NCBI RefSeq assembly: GCF_024227435.1
Contig: NZ_CP100445.1
Location: forward strand, 496,001 to 560,000
Source: Natrinema caseinilyticum
GTDB lineage: Archaea; Halobacteriota; Halobacteria; Halobacteriales; Natrialbaceae
Length of the DNA: 64,000 nt
Direction of reading: 5' to 3'
Shown here: piece by piece, positions 1 to 7,704 of the stretch
Position numbering within the stretch: the first letter of the stretch is position 1
Layout: the number at the start of each line of letters is the position of its first letter
Notes under the pieces: model-generated
Seen by the model: the letters and a program-made list of their open reading frames with translations, nothing else
Told to the model about the DNA's origin: nothing
The model's database searches: none
Made by a program: the position numbers and the translations under genes

Positions 1-176
1 TCTGCGAGGGCATCGAGGAGCGCGTCGCGGTCTCCGTCGCCGAAGTCCGGGAAGTACGCGTGGGGGTCGTCGCCGAGTAGTTCGACGCCGGCGTAGCCGT
101 GATCCGCGATCCGGCGAACCGCCTCGGGGAGGTCGTAGCGGGTGTACGCGTTCGTCGAGAAAGCGAGTTCGACCAT
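1..176 (-). CDS. Sugar phosphate isomerase/epimerase family protein (5' part only)
   Basis: Only the N-terminal 58 residues lie in the window; the gene runs off the left edge. The start is the ATG at 176. The visible protein (MVELAFSTNAYTRYDLPEAV, then an IADHGYAGVELL segment) matches the N-terminus of the isomerase encoded at 1543-2373 almost position for position. That is the first beta strand and helix of a xylose-isomerase-like TIM barrel. It is the last visible gene of a minus-strand run TatD - isomerase - UbiA - isomerase, so the cluster holds two paralogous isomerases. The substrate is unknown; the family interconverts keto and aldo sugars or cyclitols. Confidence 0.85.
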   Translation of the reverse strand, partial: MVELAFSTNAYTRYDLPEAVRRIADHGYAGVELLGDDPHAYFPDFGDGDRDALLDALA

Positions 177-395
177 CGATTCAGTCCTCCTACACCGGTG
201 GACCACTAATTCGTTGGCCCGGCGGCGTCGATCACGGGCAGCCACACGGCTGGTTCGAGTCTCGATCGAGGTGCTATCGGGTGGCGCTCGTCGTCGGCCG
301 GTCGGGTACGGATGCGGCGGACCGCACGAACCGCGGTGTGAACCGCGGCCGGTCGGGTCGAACCGTGGTCGCGGCGTGAGGCCGCACGCGAGCGG

Positions 396-1541
396 TCAGG
401 TCACGTCGAACATCCGGCCGAGACCCACCGCCGGAACGAGAAAGACACCGGCAGCAACCCCCCAGCGGATTCCGGCTGCCGCGGCGAAGCCGGCGTCGAG
501 CAACACGAGTCCGAGGACGCACCCGCCGACCGCCGGACCGACGGTACTCGGAACCGGATCGGCGTACGCCGCGCGCAGGGGACGTCCGACCCACCAGCAA
601 AACGCCGTCGCGAACGCGAGCGCGACGAGAATCTCGAGCCCCGACGACTCGACGCCGACGAGGTACACGCAGAGCGCGACGACCGCCAGGACCGCACCCC
701 CGGAGGCGACCGCGACAGCACGTCGATTGTCCCCCTCGGATTCTCGTGCCGCCATGAACGTGACGGCGCTGATGTAGCCGGTGACGACCGCCGGAACCAC
801 GACCAGTCGGGCGGGAATCTCGAGCGCAGCGCTTCCGGCAGCGGTCGCTCCGAGGACGACGTTCAGTCCTCGAGTCGCACCCATCGCGATGAATCCGGGG
901 GCCGATCCCTTCAGGAGGCCGTCGTAGGCGAGGATCGCGATGGCCACCGATCCGGCGACGACGGCTGCGGGGCCGCCCGCGGCGACGAAGGCGATGCCGA
1001 CGGCGACGAAAAGGAGCGCGAATCCGAGTTCGAACGCGGTGCGCCGGTCGATCCGTCCCGACGGAATCGGCCGATTCGGCCGCTCTCGAGCGTCGAGAGG
1101 CGCGTCGAACGCGTCGTTGAGGGTCGTCCCGCCCGCGTACAGGAAGACGGACCCGAGCGACAGTAACGCGACCGCCGACGGAGACGGGGTAGCGCCGGCG
1201 ACCGACACTACCGCCGCACCGAGGATCACGTCCGGCGGTGCGGTAAAGAGGTTCGGCACGCGGACCAGTTCGGCGTACGCACCGAGCGCTGGACGCGAAT
1301 CACCGGTCTCCGAGTCACGCACATCTGCGTCACGTGAATCACCGCCAACTGTCGGACGCGAGTCAGCAGCGTCCGATCCGAGCGAGCCTGTGTCGACCGG
1401 CTCACGCGAATCGTTCTCACCCGTTTCACGCGAGTTGCTGTCGGTCGATCCCCGCGGATCGCGCTCGCCGGGCGATTCCCACCGGTCGCCGTCGACCGGA
1501 CCTCCCCTTTCGGAGCGATCCGACGGCGCACCGCCGGCCAC
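396..1541 (-). CDS. UbiA-family prenyltransferase, EboC-like, with acidic N-terminal extension
   Basis: Membrane prenyltransferase of 381 residues. The conserved part starts near residue 86 and has about eight hydrophobic segments. The first Asp-rich motif is NDAFDAPLD at 142-150, followed by the usual RPNRPIPSGRI stretch; a YDGLLKG motif near 206 fits the second. These bind Mg2+ and the prenyl diphosphate. The first 85 residues are a low-complexity acidic extension with repeated DSR(E/P/D) units, absent from ordinary UbiA proteins. The GTG start at 1541 is 1 bp past the stop of the upstream isomerase, so translation is probably coupled. The acceptor is unknown. The company of TatD, isomerase and phosphatase genes points to an EboC-type enzyme rather than a quinone or archaeol enzyme. 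Confidence 0.85.
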   Translation of the reverse strand: MAGGAPSDRSERGGPVDGDRWESPGERDPRGSTDSNSRETGENDSREPVDTGSLGSDAADSRPTVGGDSRDADVRDSETGDSRPALGAYAELVRVPNLFTAPPDVILGAAVVSVAGATPSPSAVALLSLGSVFLYAGGTTLNDAFDAPLDARERPNRPIPSGRIDRRTAFELGFALLFVAVGIAFVAAGGPAAVVAGSVAIAILAYDGLLKGSAPGFIAMGATRGLNVVLGATAAGSAALEIPARLVVVPAVVTGYISAVTFMAARESEGDNRRAVAVASGGAVLAVVALCVYLVGVESSGLEILVALAFATAFCWWVGRPLRAAYADPVPSTVGPAVGGCVLGLVLLDAGFAAAAGIRWGVAAGVFLVPAVGLGRMFDVT

Positions 1542-1542
1542 C

Positions 1543-2373
1543 CTACGCCCACCCGCGTTCCTCGAGGAAGGCCATCGCCTCCCGCGCGGTCTCGATCGGC
1601 GTTTCCTCGTAGGGATAGAGTTCGACCGTGACGAAGCCGTCGTAGCCTCGGGTCTCGAGTTCGCCGAGGAACGCGTCGACGTCCATCGCGCCGTCGCCGA
1701 GCTGGGTGTGCTCGTGGGTCCGATCGGCCGGGATGTCCTCTAGGTGGTAGTGACTCGTGTATTCCCAGAGCGGCTCGACCAGTTCGGCCGGGTTCTCGCC
1801 GACGCAGTAGAAGTGGCCGGCGTCGAAGTTGCAGCGGACGCGCTCGGAGTCGACGCGCTCGACCAGTTCCAGAAACTCGTCCGCGGTCTCGATCAACAGA
1901 TCGGGCTCGGGCTCGACGAGCAGGTCGACGTCCACCTGTTCGGCTTTCGCCAGGACGGTCTCGAGGGCGTCGACGAAGGTCTCTATCGCCCATTCGCGCG
2001 ATTTTCGCTCGGGTATCGGTCCGCCGGGCTCGATCGAGATGTAGGGCAGGTCGAGCGCCGCCGCGGTCTCGAGCGCGGCGAGGGTGTAGTCGATTCGCTC
2101 CCGTCGATACGACTCGTCCGGCTCGATGTAGGAGGGGTGATGGAAGTCCTCGATCGCGGTAAGCATGAACGCATTACCGTTGCTAACGCCGATTTCGTTC
2201 CGCTCGAGGGCGTCTTCGACGCCTGCGCGTTCCGCGTCCGTCGCGGCCGGCGGGTAGAGGTGTGGCTCGTCGAACAGCAGTTCGACGCCGTCGTATCCCG
2301 CATCGGCGATGGCTTCGATGGCGTCCGCGAGGGGATACTCGCGAAAGGCGTTGGTGGAGAACCCGAACCGCAT
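1543..2373 (-). CDS. Sugar phosphate isomerase/epimerase (xylose isomerase-like TIM barrel)
   Basis: 276 residues, the usual length for this family. It begins MRFGFSTNAFREYPLADAIE and has the spaced acidic and His metal ligands of AP endonuclease/xylose-isomerase barrels: a YISIEPGG segment, LVEPEPDLL, a CNFDAGHFYCVGE segment and HLEDIP near the C-terminus. It is likely cytosolic and Mn/Mg dependent. The ATG at 2373 lies 1 bp past the TatD gene stop, and its own stop is 1 bp before the UbiA start, so the three form a tight operon. The role is probably that of the TIM-barrel member of ebo-type clusters. The true substrate cannot be read from sequence. Confidence 0.88.
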   Translation of the reverse strand: MRFGFSTNAFREYPLADAIEAIADAGYDGVELLFDEPHLYPPAATDAERAGVEDALERNEIGVSNGNAFMLTAIEDFHHPSYIEPDESYRRERIDYTLAALETAAALDLPYISIEPGGPIPERKSREWAIETFVDALETVLAKAEQVDVDLLVEPEPDLLIETADEFLELVERVDSERVRCNFDAGHFYCVGENPAELVEPLWEYTSHYHLEDIPADRTHEHTQLGDGAMDVDAFLGELETRGYDGFVTVELYPYEETPIETAREAMAFLEERGWA

Positions 2374-2374
2374 C

Positions 2375-3175
2375 TCAGGCCTCGTAGTCGAAGTTCGGGG
2401 ACTGGTCGAAGAACTCGTAGGGGTTGTCGAAGACGACTTTACGGACCTCCTCGCGGTCCCAGCCCCGGTCGATCATCCGGTCGCGGGCCTTCGGGACGGC
2501 GAGCGGGTCCGAGGGATCCCAGTCGGCGGCGCTGTTGAAGATCATGTTGTCGGTCCCGTACTCCTCGAGAAGGTCGATCGCCGACGCCGCCTCGATCTTG
2601 CCCGGGTAGAGCGTGAAGCCGATCCAGCAGTCCGTTCGGGTCGAAATGTCGATCGTGTTCTCGGTGTTGTGATCGATGACGATCCGCTCCTCGGTCACTC
2701 CCATCTCCTCGATGATCTCGACGATGCGCTCGGTGCCGGACGGCTTGTCGGTGTGGGGCGTGTGGACGATGACGGGAAGCTCCCTGTCCTCCGCGAGTTC
2801 GAGCTGTCGGCGGAACGCCCACTCCTCGTCGTCCGTGACCTGGTCGAAACCGATTTCGCCGACGCCGACGACGGGGTCGCGATCGAGGTACTCCGGAATG
2901 CGGTCTACGACCTCCTCGGCCATCTCTCGATAGTTCGCCTCTTTCGGCTCGAGACCGATCGTGACGTAGTGGTCCATGTTGGCGGCCCGCTCTGCTCGAT
3001 CGGTTTCGTGGTCGATGATCTGTTCGAAGTAATCGAAGAACGCACCGGCATGGTGTTTGTCTTGACCGCTCCAGAACGCAGGTTCGATACAGCACTCGAT
3101 GCCCGCGTGTCGCGCTCGCCGATAGTCCTCGGCTGAACGCGATACCATATGCATATGAGGATCGATAATCCGCAT
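2375..3175 (-). CDS. TatD-family metal-dependent hydrolase (EboB-like)
   Basis: 267 residues from the ATG at 3175, chosen because the conserved first strand follows directly (MRIIDPHMHM); a longer frame to 3292 adds only unconserved sequence. The metal-site residues are in family order: D5, H7 and H9, E107 in VGEIGF, H138 in VIVHTPH, H169 in IDHN and D218 in SAADWD. TatD enzymes are metal-dependent hydrolases, often nucleases or small-molecule hydrolases. As first gene of the minus-strand operon, divergent from inositol-phosphate synthase, it corresponds to EboB of ebo-type clusters. A second, distant TatD relative is at 55081-55932. Confidence 0.85.
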   Translation of the reverse strand: MRIIDPHMHMVSRSAEDYRRARHAGIECCIEPAFWSGQDKHHAGAFFDYFEQIIDHETDRAERAANMDHYVTIGLEPKEANYREMAEEVVDRIPEYLDRDPVVGVGEIGFDQVTDDEEWAFRRQLELAEDRELPVIVHTPHTDKPSGTERIVEIIEEMGVTEERIVIDHNTENTIDISTRTDCWIGFTLYPGKIEAASAIDLLEEYGTDNMIFNSAADWDPSDPLAVPKARDRMIDRGWDREEVRKVVFDNPYEFFDQSPNFDYEA

Positions 3176-3497
3176 AGGCGCTGGTCGAGGGATGAACGGT
3201 TTGGTCCACCGATCGTTCGAACGGCAAATCCGAGGTTGATGACGGCGGATCGACCGGCCCTCACAGCGGAATCCGATCTTGTGACCGGTCAAACCGGTCT
3301 TACTTCCGCTACGCGAGTCATAACGAAAGTCGTCCGGTTCCGACTCTCGGTGGAATGTCCGCTACGGAACGAGCGAGAGACGCGGGGCGTCACGGTCTCG
3401 GAGTGGGGTGGCTGCGAATCGTCCAGTCCGCGCGCGACGACCGCGAACCCGAATCGTCACGACCGCGCGACCGCCCGTGGATATCGAACGATCGCAG
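3176..3497. other. Divergent intergenic region of the ebo-like cluster
   Basis: 322 bp between the TatD operon (leftward) and inositol-phosphate synthase (rightward). It holds one clear perfect inverted repeat at 3283-3299, listed separately. No convincing small gene was seen. Open frames here are extensions of the two flanking genes. Confidence 0.6.
3283..3299. promoter_or_regulatory. Perfect inverted repeat in a divergent promoter (putative operator)
   Basis: GACCGGT - CAA - ACCGGTC is a perfect 7-3-7 palindrome about 107 bp upstream of the TatD start and 199 bp upstream of the synthase start. The position suits a dimeric regulator controlling both operons. The regulator is unknown, and short GC-rich palindromes also arise by chance. 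Confidence 0.4.
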
Positions 3498-4712
3498 ATG
3501 AACGGAGGGCGTGAGTCCGCCGCCGAGGACCGAACCGGCGTGTGGCTCGTCGGCGCGCGCGGCAACGTCGCGACGACGGCCATCGTCGGTGCCCGCGCGA
3601 TCGCCGAGGGGGTGACCGACGGCACCGGCATGGTAACCGAACGCGAGCCGGTCTCGAGTCTCGACCTGCCGCCGGTCGAGGGGTTCGTCTTCGGGGGCCA
3701 CGACATCGAACCGGAGTCGCTCCTCGCTCAGGCGGAGCGCCAACGCGATCGAAACGGTGTTCCTGACCAGGAGACACTCGCGGCGGTCAGAGACGACCTG
3801 ACGGCGATCGACGAACGGATCCAGGTCGGAACGGCCGTCAACTGCGGCGCGGCGGTCTCCGAAGAGAGCGAACGGATCGACGAATCGCTCGGAATCCGGA
3901 CCGTCGTCGAGCAGATCCGCGACGACTACGAAACGTTCCGAAAGTATCACGATCTCGAACGGCTCGTGGTCGTCAACGTGGCGTCGACCGAACCCGAACT
4001 GGCGGAGCCGGAGCGATACGCCAGTCGCGACGCGCTCGAACGGGCGATCGACGAGGACGACCGCGAGTTGCCCGCGAGCGTTCTCTACGCCTACGCTGCG
4101 ATCGACGCCAGTCATCCCTTCGTCAACTTCACGCCGAGTGCCGCCAACTCGCTCGGCGGAATCCGCGAACTCGCGGCCGCGAAATCCGTCCCGCACATGG
4201 GACGCGACGCGAAGACCGGCGAAACGCTCGTCAAGTCCGCGCTCGCGCCGATGTTCGCCGGCCGAAACCTGCAGGTGCTGAGCTGGGAGGGACACAACAT
4301 TCTGGGAAACAGAGACGGCCTCGTTCTGGAAGACGACGCGAACGCAGCGGGCAAGCTCTCGAGCAAGGGCGACGTCCTCGATTCGATACTGCCGGAAATC
4401 GGTCACAACCGTGTCCGAATCGACTACACCCCGTCGCTCGCGGACTGGAAAACGGCGTGGGACTACATCCATTTCCAGGGCTTCCTCGAGACGGAAATGA
4501 CGATGCAGTTCACCTGGGAGGGATCGGACTCGGCGCTGGCCGCCCCGCTCGTCCTCGATCTCGTGCGCCTCGTCGCTCACGCCGACGAACGGGGTGAGGG
4601 AGGACTCCAGCCCCAGCTCGCGTCGTTTTTCAAGGCGCCGATCGGGGTCGACGAGCACGACCTCTCCCGACAGATGGAGCGACTGTCCGACTACGCGGAC
4701 CGAAATCACTGA
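3498..4712 (+). CDS. myo-Inositol-1-phosphate synthase family protein
   Basis: 404 residues from the ATG at 3498, just before the Rossmann segment GARGNVATT (19-27). The family converts glucose-6-phosphate to inositol-1-phosphate by NAD+-dependent oxidation, aldol cyclisation and reduction. Signature regions are present: SAANSLGGIRELA, PHMGRDAKTGETLVKSALA (active-site Lys/Asp region) and WEGHNILGNRDG, which matches the SYNHLGNNDG element. Length fits archaeal members (about 390). It lies divergent to the UbiA/isomerase/TatD operon and just before a phosphatase-like gene, so its product may feed a cyclitol or inositol-linked metabolite. A housekeeping inositol-lipid role is the alternative. 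Confidence 0.9.
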   Translation: MNGGRESAAEDRTGVWLVGARGNVATTAIVGARAIAEGVTDGTGMVTEREPVSSLDLPPVEGFVFGGHDIEPESLLAQAERQRDRNGVPDQETLAAVRDDLTAIDERIQVGTAVNCGAAVSEESERIDESLGIRTVVEQIRDDYETFRKYHDLERLVVVNVASTEPELAEPERYASRDALERAIDEDDRELPASVLYAYAAIDASHPFVNFTPSAANSLGGIRELAAAKSVPHMGRDAKTGETLVKSALAPMFAGRNLQVLSWEGHNILGNRDGLVLEDDANAAGKLSSKGDVLDSILPEIGHNRVRIDYTPSLADWKTAWDYIHFQGFLETEMTMQFTWEGSDSALAAPLVLDLVRLVAHADERGEGGLQPQLASFFKAPIGVDEHDLSRQMERLSDYADRNH

Positions 4713-4834
4713 CACCGACGGCCCGGTATTCGATTCGACCGACCATCGACCACGGCGATTGCCGACCGATCGATTCGACCGACTCGCGACGGACCAACGA
4801 TTCACGCCAAAACGCACCCCGAACCTGCCATCCC

Positions 4835-6244
4835 ATGACCGACTCATCGATTTCCGAGACCAGCGAACCGGCCGGCCGAACCATCGTCCTCGACGTCGTC
4901 GGCCTGCAACCTCAGCACATCGACGCCGATCGAACGCCGACGCTCGAGTCGTTCTTCGCGAGCGAGAGCGTCCGACCACTTCGGCCGACGTTCCCGGCGG
5001 TGACCGTTCCCGCACAGACGACGCTTGCGACGGGGCAACGGCCGGACACGCACGGCGACGTCTCCAGCGGGGAGTTCGATCGCGAGCGTCAGACCGCCGA
5101 GTTCTGGGAACGCGACCGCGACGGTCGCGATCGGATCTGGGAAACCGCAAGTGACGAAGCGGGACTGATAACCGGCGTCCTGAACTTCCAGCACCTGATC
5201 GGAACCAGCGCCGACGTGGCCGTGACCCCGTCTCCGATCGAAGACGAAAACAACGACATTCTCGAGATGAACTGCTGGACGAACCCGGACGGCTTCTACG
5301 ACGACCTGCGCGAGGAGTTGAATCACTTCCCGCTGCACAACTACTGGGGTCCCGGCGCGAACGAGGACGGAAGTCGATGGATTCTCGCGGCCGCTCGCGA
5401 GGCGATCGAGCGGTTCGACCCCGACCTGCTCTGGGTCTACGTCCCGCATCTGGACTACGTCGGACAGAGCAGCGGGCCGGGAAGCGATGCCTTCCGCGCG
5501 GAACTGTCGGTCGTCGACGACCTGCTCGAGGAGTTTCTCACCCACCTCACGGAGACCGATCGGTGGGACGAAACGGCCCTCGTCCTCGTCAACGAATACG
5601 GATTCCACGACGTCGACCGACCGGTGTTCCCGAACCGGGCGCTCCGCGAAGCCGGGCTCCTCGAGGTAGCTGGAGACGGTGAGGCCGCGATCGGCGATTC
5701 GGCCGCGTTTGCGATGGTCGATCACCAGATCGCACACGTCTACGCCGACGAGGGGTCGGTCGAGGCGGCTCGCGACGTGTTCGAGTCCCTGGAGGGGGTC
5801 GACGACGTTCTCGGACGACGCGGCAAGGCAGATCGGGGAATCGACCACCCCAATGCGGGCGAGATCGTGCTCGTCGCGAATCGGGACGCCTGGTTCCAGT
5901 ACTACTGGTGGGACGACCCCGAGAACGCGCCGCCGTACGCGACGGAGATGGACATCCACGCGAAACCGGGCTTCGACCCGTGCGAGCTGTTCTTCGGTGA
6001 GGAGGGACTCGTCTCGCTCGACGCGTCGAAGGTCGGCGGTTCACACGGGCGCGTCGACGAATCGGCGTACGGCAGCTTCGGCCTCGGCGGTCCGGCGGCT
6101 CCCGCCCTCGAAGGTGACGAACCGGTCGACGCGACCGACGTCACCCCGACGATACTCGATCTGCTCGGACTCGAGGGAACCCTCTCGATGGAACTCGAGG
6201 GGACGTCACTCCGCAATTCCGAGGGGGAGCGAAGAAGTACGTGA
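4835..6244 (+). CDS. Alkaline phosphatase superfamily, nucleotide pyrophosphatase/phosphodiesterase-like (EboF-like)
   Basis: 469 residues with the phosphodiesterase/NPP fold markers: metal-binding D20 in VLDVVG; nucleophile segment FPAVTVPAQTTLATG with likely nucleophile T57; VPHLDYVGQ with D207; a VDHQIAHVYAD stretch; and GGSHGRVD near residue 400. The chain ends with TPTILDLLGLEG, typical of this group. No signal peptide is evident, so a cytosolic phospho- or pyrophosphohydrolase is likely. It starts 122 bp after the inositol-phosphate synthase stop and is probably co-transcribed. The combination with UbiA, TatD and isomerases matches the phosphatase member of ebo-type clusters. The substrate is unknown. 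Confidence 0.85.
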   Translation: MTDSSISETSEPAGRTIVLDVVGLQPQHIDADRTPTLESFFASESVRPLRPTFPAVTVPAQTTLATGQRPDTHGDVSSGEFDRERQTAEFWERDRDGRDRIWETASDEAGLITGVLNFQHLIGTSADVAVTPSPIEDENNDILEMNCWTNPDGFYDDLREELNHFPLHNYWGPGANEDGSRWILAAAREAIERFDPDLLWVYVPHLDYVGQSSGPGSDAFRAELSVVDDLLEEFLTHLTETDRWDETALVLVNEYGFHDVDRPVFPNRALREAGLLEVAGDGEAAIGDSAAFAMVDHQIAHVYADEGSVEAARDVFESLEGVDDVLGRRGKADRGIDHPNAGEIVLVANRDAWFQYYWWDDPENAPPYATEMDIHAKPGFDPCELFFGEEGLVSLDASKVGGSHGRVDESAYGSFGLGGPAAPALEGDEPVDATDVTPTILDLLGLEGTLSMELEGTSLRNSEGERRST

Positions 6245-6309
6245 AACCGTAGCAATAGCGGATCGGAACGGAACGCTTTTCACTAGGCCGGAGCAACGAG
6301 GGAGTACGG

Positions 6310-6384
6310 GCTCCGTTGGTGTAGTCCGGCCAATCATTTCGGCCTTTCGAGCCGATGACCTGGGTTCAAATCCCAGACGGAGCA
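6310..6384 (+). tRNA. tRNA-Glu (anticodon TTC)
   Basis: The acceptor stem GCTCCGT (6310-6316) pairs with ACGGAGC (6377-6383), with discriminator A at 6384 and no encoded CCA. The anticodon stem TCGGC/GCCGA encloses the loop CTTTCGA, anticodon TTC at 6346-6348. The T arm is CTGGG-TTCAAAT-CCCAG (6360-6376). The D arm is weak, as is common for this tRNA. No intron is seen. Confidence 0.95.
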
Positions 6385-6565
6385 TTTTTCGGGCGACCCG
6401 ATTCCTCACAGAGTCGAACGAAGACGTGCGTGCGCTGGTGTGAGTCGGCGGAGGAAAGTCGCAACCGCGTCCGAAGTCGAGATCCGTCTTCCGCGGGTTG
6501 GAATCACGAACGGTTCATTCGATTCAAACCACGGATGGAGCGGACGTGTGGACGATCCAAACTAG

Positions 6566-6585
6566 TTACCGTCGGTAATATAAAC
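6566..6585 (+). promoter_or_regulatory. Palindrome overlapping a TATA box (putative operator/promoter)
   Basis: TTACCG-T-CGGTAA (6566-6578) is a perfect 6-1-6 palindrome. Its right arm runs into AATATAAAC (6577-6585), a good archaeal TATA box. Binding here would block or recruit the transcription machinery. Transcription would start near 6610 and leave a leader of about 140 nt before the ATG at 6753. Confidence 0.45.
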
Positions 6586-6612
6586 AGCGGGTTATGGGGT
6601 CGAACCCGCTGT
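6584..6612. repeat. Perfect 10-bp inverted repeat (hairpin, 9-nt loop)
   Basis: ACAGCGGGTT and AACCCGCTGT are perfectly complementary around a 9-nt loop. It sits immediately downstream of the TATA box at 6577-6585, so it is either the start-site region of a transcript or a protein-binding site. The GTCGAACCC part looks superficially like a tRNA T arm, but no other tRNA parts are present. Confidence 0.5.
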
Positions 6613-6626
6613 AAGTATGTGTTGTG

Positions 6627-6695
6627 ATAACATATCTTGTTATGTATTGTTTTTGATCAAAACCAGCTCGCCGAGCCCTTGCAGAAATATATTAC
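6627..6695 (+). promoter_or_regulatory. Second inverted repeat and proximal TATA-like box
   Basis: ATAACA-TATCT-TGTTAT (6627-6643) is a perfect 6-5-6 inverted repeat. About 45 bp further on, AAATATATTAC (6685-6695) is a TATA-like element. A transcript from it would start near 6720, about 30 nt before the ATG at 6753. The two TATA boxes suggest dual promoters. Confidence 0.4.
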
Positions 6696-6752
6696 ATACC
6701 GAAAAACGGTGGAAGCTTCTAATGTGGGGTATCGCGATGGTCAGAAAGTGCC

Positions 6753-7691
6753 ATGGCATACGGTACTAATCCAGCGGAACGATACAGTTACGGGGAAGTG
6801 AGCGACGAGGATCGTCGCGACTTCCTGAAGGCGCTCGGCGTCGTCGCCGGCGGTGCCGTCGCCGGTGCGACGCTTCAAGATCTCCGAACCGAAGTCTCGA
6901 GCGGGGCTGCAGAAGGACTCGCAGAGATGGGTGAGGCCGTTCAGAACGGCCTCACCGGAACGCTCGACGCGACGCTGCTGAGCGAACAATTGGCCGCGCT
7001 CGAAGGGAGTTTCGAGATGCTGTCTCAACTCGAGACCATGGGCGTCCCAGAACAGGACGCGTCGGCCTATCAGGAGCTGACGACGGCGGCGTGGGCGATC
7101 AACGATCACCTCTCCGAGGCGGGGTTCTTCGCGAGCGCGGAAGAGAACCTCCCGGCGTTCGCCCCGGCGCACATCGAGGAGACGACGCGTCAACTGCTGC
7201 ACATGGATGCCCTCCCGGCGACCCTGTCCGAGGTCGGGTTCTCCGACGAGGAGCAGACGGCGTTGGTGATGAACATCGTGAACACCCGCGAGCAGCTTTC
7301 GTGGTGGATGAAGACGGGGGACTACCCGCCGGCGGACGCCGTCGAGGACGGCGTCGTCCGCGAGTACGTCGCGCCGCTCCACCAGCGGGCCGCCGAAGGG
7401 TCGCTGCTGTGGATCGACGGGCTCGATCACTTCCTGTGGCAACGCGAACCGCTCGTCACCAGCGAGATGATCGACCGGGGCCTCTGGGACGTCAAGTCGA
7501 TGCTCGGCGGCTACTACCTCATGGGGTCGGCCGCCCGCGACCTCGCGAAAGGCGATATCGCGGACGACCAACTCACGACGCTGACGACTGCCAGTACCGC
7601 ACTCATGATCATCGGTCAGGAGTTCCTGATCAGCGACGTCGTCCGGATCACGGACGATAAGCGCGCACCGAGGAACTCGGCGACCAACTAA
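6753..7691 (+). CDS. Tat-signal alpha-helical protein, putative partner of the downstream PQQ dehydrogenase
   Basis: 312 residues. A twin-arginine motif, DRRDFLKAL with R21-R22, is followed by a short hydrophobic Ala/Gly-rich stretch to about residue 40, so export by Tat is expected. There is no lipobox Cys. The rest is mostly helical and acidic, with no family I recognise with confidence. The stop is 13 bp before the start of a PQQ dehydrogenase that has no signal peptide. In molybdenum and flavin dehydrogenases a Tat-bearing small subunit can carry a signal-less catalytic subunit across the membrane; the arrangement here suggests the same, as inference. The function is otherwise unknown. 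Confidence 0.8.
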   Translation: MAYGTNPAERYSYGEVSDEDRRDFLKALGVVAGGAVAGATLQDLRTEVSSGAAEGLAEMGEAVQNGLTGTLDATLLSEQLAALEGSFEMLSQLETMGVPEQDASAYQELTTAAWAINDHLSEAGFFASAEENLPAFAPAHIEETTRQLLHMDALPATLSEVGFSDEEQTALVMNIVNTREQLSWWMKTGDYPPADAVEDGVVREYVAPLHQRAAEGSLLWIDGLDHFLWQREPLVTSEMIDRGLWDVKSMLGGYYLMGSAARDLAKGDIADDQLTTLTTASTALMIIGQEFLISDVVRITDDKRAPRNSATN

Positions 7692-7704
7692 CAGGTGAAT
7701 ACGA

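Larger units (their letters stand above)
6385..6752. other. AT-rich, palindrome-dense intergenic region upstream of the PQQ dehydrogenase operon
   Basis: 368 bp without a gene. From about 6540 it is markedly more AT-rich than the surroundings and carries a 13-bp palindrome fused to a TATA box, a 10-bp-stem hairpin, a second inverted repeat and a second TATA-like box, listed separately. The density of symmetric elements suggests a regulated promoter for the gene at 6753. Confidence 0.6.

Noticed and set aside
2375-3292. 305-residue version of the TatD protein
   Set aside because: The extra 39 residues are unconserved and basic; the metal-binding DPHMH belongs right at the N-terminus as in TatD enzymes.
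3390-5150. 586-codon open frame on the - strand
   Set aside because: Antisense to inositol-phosphate synthase and the phosphatase gene, Arg/Val-rich and without any motif.
6584-6612. Second tRNA or tRNA fragment
   Set aside because: Only a T-arm-like stretch is present; acceptor, D and anticodon arms cannot be built around it.
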